DNA of 64,000 nucleotides from CAXTEJ01 sp964243295. Its GTDB lineage: Bacteria > Actinomycetota > Actinomycetes > Actinomycetales > Angustibacteraceae. The stretch covers positions 1-64,000 of the forward strand of contig CAXTEJ010000003.1 in the NCBI GenBank assembly GCA_964243295.1, read 5' to 3'. The first letter of the stretch is position 1. Each line of letters opens with the position of its first letter. The notes under the pieces were generated by a model. It was not told the origin of the DNA and made no database searches. It was given only the letters and a program-made list of their open reading frames with translations. This document shows, piece by piece, positions 35,313 to 42,680 of the stretch. The position numbers were made by a program, and so were the translations under genes.

Positions 35313-35373
35313 CCCCGTGATCATGCGATCCCGGCCCGCCGACCCCCGTGATCATGCGATCCCGGCCCGCCGA
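35313..35373. repeat. 31-bp tandem repeat, two copies
   Basis: The 30-bp unit beginning CCCCGTGATCATGCGATCCC and ending CGCCGA occurs at 35313-35342 and, identically, at 35344-35373 (period 31). A shorter CACCC/ACCCCGC mini-repeat precedes it (35287-35312). The gap between groEL and the next gene (35176-35385) holds only the terminator and these repeats. Confidence 0.9.
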
Positions 35374-35385
35374 CCCCAGCGCCCT

Positions 35386-36246
35386 TCAGTCCGCGGCCGG
35401 CCCGGGGCCACGGCTGATCGTGACGTCGGCGGGTGGGACCGCGCACCCTGCCGCGAGCAGCGCGCCGACCTGGTCGAGGACCTCGCGGGGCCGGGCGGGT
35501 CCGGCGTACAGCAGCACGGCGTAGCCACGGCGCGTGCCGAAGCTCTGGAACGGCGACGGAAGCAACCGGTCGATCTGGTCGCCGACCGAGCGGGGCGGCG
35601 CGAACGCCGTGGTGAAGCCGGTGCCACGCAGGCACGGCGAGCCGGTGGCGGGTACGGCGATGCTCACCGTCTGCCCCTCCTGACCGCCCACGCTCCAGCT
35701 GACCTCGGGGCCGACGACGGTGGACAGCGCCTGAGCGACCCGGTACTGCTCTTGTGCGGACAGCTCGCGGTCGAAGTCCGCGACCACGCCCACGGCGCCC
35801 ACCCCGCCCGGCGCGTCACCCCGCCCGCCAGGGCGGACGGCGAGGTTCGCCGCGAGGTGCACACCGTCGAGCAGGTGCTGCACCGCCGCCACCTGCCTAG
35901 CCGGCGACCAGCCTCGGATCTGCACGCGCACCGACGTCACGGTGAGCGACAGGTCGACAGCCGCGCTGCTGGCTCGCTGCGATGTCGGGCCACGGCCCGT
36001 TCGCGGCGCGGTGTCGTCGGTGGACGTGCTGTGCCAGGCACCGATCAGGCCGACGAGCCCGAGCAGGGCCGCGACGACCACGACCCGCGAGCGCCCGGTC
36101 GCGGACGTCGGCACCGGGCGGGCCGCAGCGCCGACGATCTCGGCGCTCAGGTCGTCGACGGGCGCGACGCCGTCGTCACGTCCGCGCCATGCCGGATCCT
36201 CGCGCGACGACTCGGCGTCGCTGCTGCCGAGCACCTCGTAGCCCAC
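35386..36246 (-). CDS. Single-pass membrane protein, unknown
   Basis: A 286-residue protein. Residues 1-55 are hydrophilic and cytoplasmic, followed by one membrane helix (VVVVAALLGLVGLIGAW, about 56-72). The extracellular part contains two weakly similar halves that include VTSVRVQIRGWSPARQVAAV and SVSIAVPATG-like strands. No family is recognised with confidence. The GTG at 36246 follows CACCAT by 6 nt (leaderless pattern) and is preferred to the open frame up to 36294. Its C-terminal half contains two Cys (CLRGTGF, AAGCAVPP) that could form a disulphide. Confidence 0.65.
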   Translation of the reverse strand: MGYEVLGSSDAESSREDPAWRGRDDGVAPVDDLSAEIVGAAARPVPTSATGRSRVVVVAALLGLVGLIGAWHSTSTDDTAPRTGRGPTSQRASSAAVDLSLTVTSVRVQIRGWSPARQVAAVQHLLDGVHLAANLAVRPGGRGDAPGGVGAVGVVADFDRELSAQEQYRVAQALSTVVGPEVSWSVGGQEGQTVSIAVPATGSPCLRGTGFTTAFAPPRSVGDQIDRLLPSPFQSFGTRRGYAVLLYAGPARPREVLDQVGALLAAGCAVPPADVTISRGPGPAAD

Positions 36247-36303
36247 GGGCCGATGGTGCACCCTGGGACACGATGGCGGGGCACGGGCACTCACCGGGCA
36301 TGA

Positions 36304-36337
36304 CGAAGGCCCGGTCCCCGTGGGGGCCGGGCCTTCG
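36304..36337 (-). terminator. Terminator after whiD
   Basis: CGAAGGCCCGGTCCCC (36304-36319) and GGGGGCCGGGCCTTCG (36322-36337) form a 16-bp stem with one wobble and a 2-nt loop. It lies 45 nt after the whiD stop on the minus strand and upstream of the next minus-strand gene. Confidence 0.8.
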
Positions 36338-36382
36338 ACGAACCGAGCAGCGAGGAGGAACCAGCAGCGAGGAGCAGCTGCG

Positions 36383-36685
36383 TCAGCTGGCGGCTGACAT
36401 GACGCGGCCGGTGGTGCGTGCGTACTCGCGCTCGCGCTCGTCCTCGGTCATGCCGCCCCACACCCCGTAGGGCTCGCGCACCTGGAGCGCGTGGCTGCGG
36501 CACTGCTGCATCACCGGGCAGGTGGCGCAGACGGCCTTGGCGGCGTCGTCGCGACGACGGCGGGTCGGGCCACGCTCACCCTCAGGGTGGAAGAAGACGT
36601 CAGGATCGGCCCGTCGGCAGGCCCCGTCGAGCTGCCAGTCCCACAGGTCGGCCACCGGGCCGGGCAGACGCGAGATCTCAGCCAT
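36383..36685 (-). CDS. whiD: WhiB-family iron-sulfur regulator, WhiD/WhiB3 type
   Basis: A 100-residue Wbl protein. The N terminus MAEISRLPGPVADLWDWQL and FFHPEGERGP are specific for the WhiD (Streptomyces) / WhiB3 (mycobacteria) branch. Four Cys (23, 53, 56, 62) bind a [4Fe-4S] cluster, and the GVWGG turn and basic tail follow. Wbl proteins bind the sigma factor region 4 and regulate development or redox metabolism. The ATG at 36685 has GAGGAG 6 nt upstream; a longer frame to 36745 overlaps the promoter. Confidence 0.92.
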   Translation of the reverse strand: MAEISRLPGPVADLWDWQLDGACRRADPDVFFHPEGERGPTRRRRDDAAKAVCATCPVMQQCRSHALQVREPYGVWGGMTEDEREREYARTTGRVMSAAS

Positions 36686-36736
36686 GACAAGCTCCTCGGG
36701 TTGATCAGTTGAAGCATCCGTGACGCGATTGGTTGA

Positions 36737-36765
36737 ACCGTACAACCGCGCCGGACCTGATTCAA
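36737..36765 (-). promoter_or_regulatory. whiD promoter
   Basis: On the minus strand: TTGAAT (36765-36760), a 17-nt spacer, TACGGT (36742-36737). The leader is about 45 nt. The plus-strand reading GGTTG-N7-CAACC (36731-36747) spans the -10 and is a possible operator. The rest of the 306-bp gap to the merR gene (36686-36991) holds AT-rich sequence near 36776-36800 and the merR -10. Confidence 0.7.
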
Positions 36766-36979
36766 GCCCCTGATGAAGCGATTTTTCTGGATCTTGCCCC
36801 GCTTTGATCCACGGCCGAACCGCGTCCTGGCGCGGTTCCGGCGATGATCACGGCGCGCGTGCTCAGCAGGGCGTCACGCCCGCGCGCTGTGAGCCACATC
36901 ATCGGCCCGCCGCAGCACGAACGGCTGCCGCCGGTGGGGGGCGTGCGGCGATCAAGTGGCGTACGCCCTGTGGGGTAGG

Positions 36980-36985
36980 CACACT
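36980..36985 (+). promoter_or_regulatory. -10 element of the MerR gene (leaderless)
   Basis: CACACT at 36980-36985, 6 nt before the GTG at 36992. Confidence 0.5.
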
Positions 36986-36991
36986 CGTGGG

Positions 36992-37990
36992 GTGAGCGAT
37001 GCACGCAGCGACGACCATGCGGAGGGGGCAGCCACGTCCGCCACTCTGACGGTCGCCGCCGTGGCCCGGCGCCTGGGGGTGGCGCCGGCGACGCTGCGCA
37101 CCTGGGCTCGCCGCTACGGGCTCGGGCCCGGTGCCCACACGGCCGGGTCGCACCGCCGCTACTCTGCCGAGGACCTCGCCCGCCTGGTGATCATGCGTCG
37201 CCTGACCCACGAGGGCGTCTCGCCCGCGGAGGCCGCGCGGATGGCGATGGCGGAGGAGGCGCCGATCGCCGAGGGCGCCGAGCTGGCCCGGGTGATCAGC
37301 CTGGTGCCCGACAGCGCACAGCGCGGTGCCTTCGACGCGCTCGAACCCGGTCGGGCCGGTGGTGGCCGGGTCGTGGCCATGCCCGACGCGTCACCCGCGG
37401 TGCGCGGCCTGGCCCGCGCCTCCATGGCGCTGGACGCCAACGGTGTCACCGAGGTGCTGCGCCGGCACGTGGCCAGCGACGGCGTCATCCGCACCTGGGA
37501 CGCGCTCATCCTGCCCGTGCTCGTCGGTCTCGGTGACCGCTGGGCGCAGACCGGTGAGGGCGTCGAGGTCGAGCACCTGTTCTCCGAGTGCGTCATGACA
37601 GTCATGCGCGCCAACGCGGCCCGGCTGCGCGAGCCGCGCAACACCGTGCCGGTCCTGCTGGCGTGCCTCGACGAGGAGCAGCACAGCCTCCCGATCCACG
37701 CGCTCGCGGCCGCCCTGGCCGAGCGCGGGGTCGGCGCCCGCCAGCTCGGCAGCCGCATCCCCGCCTCCGCGCTCGCCTCGGCCGTGCGCCGCAGCGGCCC
37801 CGGCGTGGTGTTCGTCTTCGCGACCATGCCCGTCGCCGCGGCCGACGACCTCACCCAGCTGACCCGGGTGCGCCCCTCACCGCAGGTGGTCGTCGGCGGC
37901 CCCGGCTGGCCCACGTCCCTGCCGCCCGCCGTCCGCCGCCTGCAGTCGCTGCAGCAGGCCGTCGACGTCATCCTCGCCGCCGTCCTGTGA
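36992..37990 (+). CDS. MerR-type regulator with CarH-like cobalamin-binding region
   Basis: A 332-residue protein. A MerR helix-turn-helix (about 18-85; TVAAVARRLGVAPATLRTWA, GSHRRYSAEDLARL) is followed by a four-helix region with the CarH signature W-x9-EH (W184, E194, H195). A Rossmann-like domain (about 220-332) carries DEEQHSLPIHAL. There the lower-ligand motif E/DxHxxG reads E229-Q-H231-S-L-P. CarH proteins bind adenosylcobalamin and release DNA in light. The His ligand is present, but Pro replaces the Gly. It lies between whiD and bldM. An AdoCbl light sensor is an inference. Confidence 0.8.
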   Translation: MSDARSDDHAEGAATSATLTVAAVARRLGVAPATLRTWARRYGLGPGAHTAGSHRRYSAEDLARLVIMRRLTHEGVSPAEAARMAMAEEAPIAEGAELARVISLVPDSAQRGAFDALEPGRAGGGRVVAMPDASPAVRGLARASMALDANGVTEVLRRHVASDGVIRTWDALILPVLVGLGDRWAQTGEGVEVEHLFSECVMTVMRANAARLREPRNTVPVLLACLDEEQHSLPIHALAAALAERGVGARQLGSRIPASALASAVRRSGPGVVFVFATMPVAAADDLTQLTRVRPSPQVVVGGPGWPTSLPPAVRRLQSLQQAVDVILAAVL

Positions 37991-38009
37991 CCCCACCGGT
38001 CGTCGCCCG

Positions 38010-38052
38010 CTAGCGGACGCGCACGCCGGATGTCGTCGCGGCGCGCCGCTAG
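38010..38052 (+). terminator. Bulged hairpin after the MerR gene
   Basis: CTAGCGGACGCGC (38010-38022) pairs with GCGCGCCGCTAG (38041-38052): 12 pairs with one bulged A and an 18-nt loop. It separates the MerR gene from bldM. Confidence 0.55.
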
Positions 38053-38078
38053 ACAAGCCTGATCTGCGAGAGAACGCC

Positions 38079-38114
38079 GTGACCTCACCCGTTCGGCGGT
38101 CGGGCGTGACCTCA
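38079..38114 (+). promoter_or_regulatory. Direct repeat GTGACCTCA upstream of bldM
   Basis: GTGACCTCA occurs at 38079-38087 and 38106-38114 (27-nt period). The first copy reads GTGACCTCAC, an inverted GTGA-CC-TCAC. It is placed 82-117 nt before the bldM start, where a transcription factor pair could bind. Confidence 0.45.
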
Positions 38115-38195
38115 GGTTCGACCGGCAGCGTGCCGATCCTTCGTGTCACAAGCCGGCGTGCGGGACTGCGCGCCGGTGCGACGAAGGAGACCCAG

Positions 38196-38819
38196 ATGGC
38201 CACCGTCCTGGTGTGTGACGACTCACCGCTGGTCCGCGAGACCCTGCGGCGCGCCGTCGCGACGATCCCCGGGGTCACCCGGGTCCTCGCCGCCGCGAGC
38301 GGCGAGGAGGTCCTCGCCCGCTGGCCCGCCGAGCGTCCCTCCCTCGTCCTCATGGACGTCCGCATGCCCGGGCTCGGCGGCACCGAGGCGACCCGCCGGC
38401 TGCTCGCTCTGCACCCGCAGGCCAACGTGCTGATGCTGACCGTCGCCGAGGACGCCGACGGCGTCGCCCGTGCGATCGCGGCCGGTGCCCGCGGGTACGT
38501 CGTCAAGGACAGCTCGCGCGAGGAGCTCGCCGCCACCGTCGTCCACGCCATCACCGACGCGGCCTGGCGCCGTCAGGCCGTCCCCGCGGGGGCTGTCAGC
38601 GCACCCGCCGGGCAGTCGCCGCAGCCGACGCTGACCGAGCGCGAGCAGCAGGTGCTGAGCGGCATGAGCCGCGGTCGCTCGAACGCGGAGATCGGCAAGG
38701 AGCTGTACCTGTCGGAAGACACCGTCAAGACCCACGCCCGCCGGCTGTTCCGCAAGGTCGGCGCCGCCGACCGCGCCCAGGCCGTGGCCGTCGGCTACCG
38801 CTGGGGGCTCGTGCACTGA
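38196..38819 (+). CDS. bldM: BldM-type orphan response regulator
   Basis: A 207-residue NarL/FixJ response regulator. The receiver (1-120) keeps the acidic pair DD (VLVCDDSPLVRETLRRAVA), the phospho-acceptor Asp (LMDVRMPGLGG), Thr (MLTVAED) and Lys (YVVKDSS). A LuxR-type helix-turn-helix ends the protein (LSGMSRGRSNAEIGKELYLS, TVKTHARRLFRKVGAADRA). The sequence and the site next to whiD and guaB identify BldM, which in Streptomyces controls development as a homodimer or with WhiI. The ATG has GAAGGAGA 6 nt upstream. No histidine kinase gene is near. Confidence 0.9.
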   Translation: MATVLVCDDSPLVRETLRRAVATIPGVTRVLAAASGEEVLARWPAERPSLVLMDVRMPGLGGTEATRRLLALHPQANVLMLTVAEDADGVARAIAAGARGYVVKDSSREELAATVVHAITDAAWRRQAVPAGAVSAPAGQSPQPTLTEREQQVLSGMSRGRSNAEIGKELYLSEDTVKTHARRLFRKVGAADRAQAVAVGYRWGLVH

Positions 38820-38857
38820 GCTGGTCGTACGCCGGGCAGCGGCGTGCGGTCAGCGAG

Positions 38858-39898
38858 TCAGCTCTGCATGCTGGTGACCGGCTCCGCGTCGTCCTCGGGT
38901 GCGGCCGACGGCCTGTCGCCCGAGGCGCCGTCGTCACCTCGGGTGGCGGCCAGGCTGGTGGCGGTCACGACACCCAGCACCGCGACGATGACGACCAGCG
39001 AGGCGAGCGTCGGGATCTGCGGCACCTGCGACCAGACACCGTGGGCCCAGTGCAGCACCAGCTTGACGCCGATGAAGCCGAGGATGGCCGCGAGGCCGTA
39101 GCCGAGGTGCACCAGCCGCGACAGCGCCCCCTGCAGGACGAAGTAGAGCGCTCGCAGGCCGAGCAGCGCGAAGGCGTTGGTGGCGAAGACCAGGAACGGG
39201 TCGCCGGTGATTCCGTAGACGGCGGGCACGGAATCGACGGCGAACACGATGTCGGTGGCCAGCACCGCGAGCACGACCAGTGCGAATGGTGTCGCGGCCC
39301 GCTGCCCGTTCTCCATCACCGTCATCCGGGTGCCGCGGTAGTCCGAGGTGACTGGCATGAACCGGCGCAGCAGCCGCACCGAGCGCATCTGGTCCACGTC
39401 CACGCCGTGGTCGGTCTTGCGCTGGTCGCGCAGGATCTTGACCGCGGTGGCGAGCAGCACGGCGCCGAAGAGCAGGAACGCGAACGACAGGCTGTCGAGC
39501 GCCGCGGCGCCGAGCGCGATGAAGATCCCCCGCAGCACGAGCGCGCCGATGATGCCGTAGAGCAGCACGCGCTGCTGCAGCACGACCGGGACCGCGAACG
39601 CGGTGAGCAGCAGCATGAAGACGAACAGGTTGTCGACGCTCAGCGACTTCTCGACGAGGTAGCCGGTGAGGTACTCGACGCCCGTGGTCTGACCGAAGCG
39701 CGACCACAGATAGCCGCCGAAGGCCAGCGGCAGCGTGATGTAGAACGCCGACCACGCGAGCGCCTCGCGCATCGACACCTCGTGCGGACGGCGCGTGGCG
39801 AAGAAGTCGATGACGAGCAGGACGACGACGGCGCTCAGCACCGAGGCCCACAGGCCTGGCGTGGCGACGGACGTGATGGCGGGGGTGGCAGCGAGCAC
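38858..39898 (-). CDS. TerC family membrane protein, probable Mn2+ exporter
   Basis: A 346-residue protein with about nine membrane helices. It has TerC signatures EKSLSVDNLFVFMLLL and ATDIVFAVDSVPAVYG, with acidic residues in helices (SVDN, DIVFAVDS). TerC/Alx proteins of this type export Mn2+. The GTG at 39898 follows GAGGAG by 6 nt. A longer frame to 40024 is rejected because it would translate the riboswitch. It is convergent with bldM. The Mn2+-sensing leader supports the role. Confidence 0.9.
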   Translation of the reverse strand: MLAATPAITSVATPGLWASVLSAVVVLLVIDFFATRRPHEVSMREALAWSAFYITLPLAFGGYLWSRFGQTTGVEYLTGYLVEKSLSVDNLFVFMLLLTAFAVPVVLQQRVLLYGIIGALVLRGIFIALGAAALDSLSFAFLLFGAVLLATAVKILRDQRKTDHGVDVDQMRSVRLLRRFMPVTSDYRGTRMTVMENGQRAATPFALVVLAVLATDIVFAVDSVPAVYGITGDPFLVFATNAFALLGLRALYFVLQGALSRLVHLGYGLAAILGFIGVKLVLHWAHGVWSQVPQIPTLASLVVIVAVLGVVTATSLAATRGDDGASGDRPSAAPEDDAEPVTSMQS

Positions 39899-39904
39899 AG
39901 AGCT

Positions 39905-39929
39905 CTCCTCAGGGGCGGTGCACCTGAGG
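39905..39929 (-). promoter_or_regulatory. SD-sequestering hairpin of terC
   Basis: On the minus strand CCTCAGG (39929-39923), a 9-nt loop, then CCTGAGG (39913-39907). The 3' arm contains most of the terC Shine-Dalgarno (TGAGGAG, 39911-39905). The 5' arm is also the 3' strand of the riboswitch P1 helix, so the two structures exclude each other. Confidence 0.7.
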
Positions 39930-40021
39930 TCTCCTTCACCCGCCGAGGCGGGTGGCCGACCGGGGCTGTGCACAGACAGCCGTACTGACCGGTGGGCGCT
40001 TGGCGAAGTACTCCCCTCGGT
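39922..40021 (-). ncRNA. yybP-ykoY manganese riboswitch
   Basis: On the minus strand the RNA starts ACCGAGGGGAGTACTTCG and has the conserved core elements GGGGAGTA and CGGTCAGTACGG. The 3' half is CCCCGGTCGGCC followed by CGGGTGAAGGAGACCTC. P1 forms between ACCGAGG (40021-40015) and CCTCAGGT (39929-39922) with one bulge. The class binds Mn2+ and sits upstream of Mn exporters. A -10 TACGCT (40031-40026) precedes it. Confidence 0.85.
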
Positions 40022-40119
40022 CATGAGCGTACCAAAGGCTGGTCAAGTCCACCTTGGTTCGGGTCCCGCTGCTGCGCTGACCGGCATCCGCTGCGGACGG
40101 CAGCCCGGCGTCCCGCCGG

Positions 40120-40125
40120 TAGACT
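40120..40125 (+). promoter_or_regulatory. -10 element of guaB
   Basis: TAGACT (40120-40125), predicting a leader of about 50 nt that ends with AGAGGCGG before the guaB ATG. No clear -35. The region 40032-40119 between the terC promoter and this element shows nothing else recognisable. Confidence 0.5.
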
Positions 40126-40181
40126 CGGGTCCTCAGCCGGCGGCCGCGTCCAGCGCCCCGCGCCATCGCGAGAGGCGGACC

Positions 40182-41720
40182 ATGAGCCAGCAGCACCCCG
40201 GCCCCGGCGCGAGCACCCACGACCACGGCGTGCCCGACAAGTTCGGCCCCCTCGGCCTGACGTTCGACGACGTGCTGCTGCAGCCCTATCAGAGCGACGT
40301 CGTCCCCTCCGAGGTCGACACCCGCTCGCGGGTGTCCAAGCGCATCGACGTGCACGTGCCGCTGCTGTCGTCGGCCATGGACACCGTCACCGAGTCGCGC
40401 ATGGCCATCGCCATGGCACGCCAGGGCGGGCTGGGTGTGCTGCACCGCAACCTGTCCATCGACGACCAGGCCGCTCAGGTCGACATCGTCAAGCGCTCCG
40501 AGGCCGGCATGGTCAGCCACCCGGTGACCACGCGCCCCGACGCCACCGTCGGCGAGGTCGACGCCGTCTGCGCGCGCTACCGCGTCTCCGGGCTGCCCGT
40601 CGTCGACGACGCGGGCCTGCTGCTCGGGATCGTCACCAACCGCGACCTGCGCTTCGAGACCGAGCACGGTCGCCTGGTCCGCGACGTCATGACCCCGATG
40701 CCGCTGGTGACCGCTCCGGTCGGCACCGACGGCGACACCGCGATGGCGCTGCTGGCCAAGCACAAGATCGAGAAGCTGCCGCTGGTGGACGACGCGGGCC
40801 GGCTGCGCGGGCTCGTGACCGTCAAGGACTTCACCAAGAGCGAGCAGTACCCGCACGCCACCAAGGACGACGCGGGCCGGCTGCGCGTCGGCGCGGCGAT
40901 CGGCATCTTCGACGACGCCTGGAAGCGCGCGATGGCGCTGGTCGACGCCGGCGTCGACCTGGTCGTGGTCGACATGGCCCACGCCCACTCGCGCGCCGTG
41001 CTGGAGATGATCACCCGGCTCAAGGCCGAGCCGGCCGCGGCCCACGTCGACATCGTCGGCGGCAACGTCGCGACGCGCTCGGCAGCCCAGGCGCTCGTCG
41101 ACGCCGGCGCCGACGGCGTCAAGGTCGGCGTCGGTCCCGGGTCGATCTGCACCACCCGCGTCGTCGCGGGCGTCGGTGTGCCGCAGGTGACCGCGATCTA
41201 CGAAGCGGCTCTCGCGTGCGGCCCGGCCGGTGTGCCGGTTATCGGTGACGGCGGCCTGCAGTACTCCGGCGACATCGCCAAGGCGCTCGTCGCCGGCGCC
41301 GACACCGTGATGCTCGGCTCGCTGCTCGCCGGCTGCGACGAGAGCCCGGGCGAGCTCGTCTTCGTCAACGGCAAGCAGTACAAGGGTTATCGGGGGATGG
41401 GCTCGCTCGGCGCCCAGCGCTCGCGAGGCGAGCAGCGCTCGTTCTCCAAGGACCGCTACTTCCAGAACGACGTGCCCACCGACGACAAGATCGTGCCCGA
41501 GGGCATCGAGGGCCAGGTGCCCTACCGCGGCCCGCTGTCTGCGGTCGCCCACCAGCTCACCGGCGGTCTGCGGCAGTCGATGTTCTACTGCGGCGCGCCC
41601 ACGATCGAGGCGCTGCAGGCCAACGGCCGCTTCGTGCGCATCACCTCGGCCGGGCTCAAGGAGTCCCACCCGCACGACATCCAGATGACGGTCGAGGCGC
41701 CGAACTACACCGGGCGCTGA
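40182..41720 (+). CDS. guaB: IMP dehydrogenase (GuaB2 type)
   Basis: This enzyme oxidises IMP to XMP, the rate-limiting step of GTP synthesis. The 512-residue protein has the TIM barrel start GLTFDDVLLQPYQSDVVPSE. A CBS pair (about 105-225; HPVTTRPDATVGEVD, VRDVMTPMPLVTA) is inserted in the barrel. The catalytic loop GPGSICTTR (Cys near 322) and the flap EGIEGQVPYRG follow. The ATG at 40182 has AGAGGCGG upstream. guaB3, its usual next gene, is 8.7 kb away. Confidence 0.96.
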   Translation: MSQQHPGPGASTHDHGVPDKFGPLGLTFDDVLLQPYQSDVVPSEVDTRSRVSKRIDVHVPLLSSAMDTVTESRMAIAMARQGGLGVLHRNLSIDDQAAQVDIVKRSEAGMVSHPVTTRPDATVGEVDAVCARYRVSGLPVVDDAGLLLGIVTNRDLRFETEHGRLVRDVMTPMPLVTAPVGTDGDTAMALLAKHKIEKLPLVDDAGRLRGLVTVKDFTKSEQYPHATKDDAGRLRVGAAIGIFDDAWKRAMALVDAGVDLVVVDMAHAHSRAVLEMITRLKAEPAAAHVDIVGGNVATRSAAQALVDAGADGVKVGVGPGSICTTRVVAGVGVPQVTAIYEAALACGPAGVPVIGDGGLQYSGDIAKALVAGADTVMLGSLLAGCDESPGELVFVNGKQYKGYRGMGSLGAQRSRGEQRSFSKDRYFQNDVPTDDKIVPEGIEGQVPYRGPLSAVAHQLTGGLRQSMFYCGAPTIEALQANGRFVRITSAGLKESHPHDIQMTVEAPNYTGR

Positions 41721-41723
41721 GCG

Positions 41724-42680
41724 TCAGGCCTCCCGCAGGGCGGCCGGGTAGTCGACGGCCACCGTCCGACCCGACTCGAACGACCGGCCGGCTGCCTCGA
41801 GCACCGCGCTGCCGGCGAGGGCGTCGAGGGTGCTCGCCCCGGGCAGGTCCGCGCCCGAGCGCAGTGCCGACGTCCAGGCGAGGTCCTGGGCGCGGTAGGC
41901 GTCGGCGAAGCGGTCGACCCAGTCGCCGTCCTGGTCGCCGGGTAGCGTCGCGGCGACACCGTCCGGCCCCACCACCTCGGCGCGGACGTCGTAGCCGCAG
42001 GCCTGCCCGTACGTCAGCTCGGTGCTGGCGAGGGCGCCCGAGGTCGTGACCATCCGCAGCAGCACCGTGGCTGCCGTGGCGTCCGCGCCGGGGGCGGCCG
42101 TGGCGGTCACCTGCGCGATCTCCTCGCCGGTGTACCAGCGCACCAGGTCGACGTCGTGCGAGGCCGAGTTGAGCACCAGCACCGCCGGGCTGAAGGCGTA
42201 CGACGACACCGGGTTGCGGTGCACCGTGTGCACCAGCGCGGGGCGCCCGGTGCGACCCGACGCCACGGCGTCGTGCACGGAGGCGAACGCCGGGTCGAAG
42301 CGGCGCATGAAGCCCACCTGCACCAGCCGGCGCCCGGCCGCGCGCTCACGCTCGAGCACCGCGAGGCCGTCGTCGACCGAGGTCGTGAGGGGCTTCTCGC
42401 ACAGCACCGGCAGCCCGCGGTCGAGCCCGGCGTGCAGTAGCGCCGCGTGGGTCGCGTCGGGGGAGGCGATCAGCAGCGCGTCGACGTCGGCGGTGCGCAC
42501 GAGGCGCAGCGGGTCGTCGTCGGCGACCGCCCCCGTCGCGTCGGCGACCGCCGCGAGAGCGGTCGGGTCGACGTCCGACACGGCCGTCACCGCGACGCCC
42601 GCCATACCGGTCAGCACCGCGACGTGGGTGCGGCCCATGCCGCCCAGGCCGACCACCGCGATGCGCACGAGCTCGCTCAT
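41724..42680 (-). CDS. Gfo/Idh/MocA family dehydrogenase (inositol cluster)
   Basis: A 318-residue NAD(P)-dependent sugar dehydrogenase. It has the Rossmann loop VRIAVVGLGGMGRTHVAVL, the EKP motif LPVLCEKPLTT near 95, and HDVDLVRWYTGEE in the catalytic domain. It is a distant paralogue of the plus-strand IolG-type protein at 43577. It may use an inositol stereoisomer or keto-inositol. The ATG overlaps the stop of the GntR gene by 4 nt, so the two form an operon. It ends 3 nt from the guaB stop, convergently. Confidence 0.85.
   Translation of the reverse strand: MSELVRIAVVGLGGMGRTHVAVLTGMAGVAVTAVSDVDPTALAAVADATGAVADDDPLRLVRTADVDALLIASPDATHAALLHAGLDRGLPVLCEKPLTTSVDDGLAVLERERAAGRRLVQVGFMRRFDPAFASVHDAVASGRTGRPALVHTVHRNPVSSYAFSPAVLVLNSASHDVDLVRWYTGEEIAQVTATAAPGADATAATVLLRMVTTSGALASTELTYGQACGYDVRAEVVGPDGVAATLPGDQDGDWVDRFADAYRAQDLAWTSALRSGADLPGASTLDALAGSAVLEAAGRSFESGRTVAVDYPAALREA

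Noticed and set aside
35313..35373. CRISPR array
   Set aside because: Only two units with a 1-nt gap, no spacers and no cas genes nearby.
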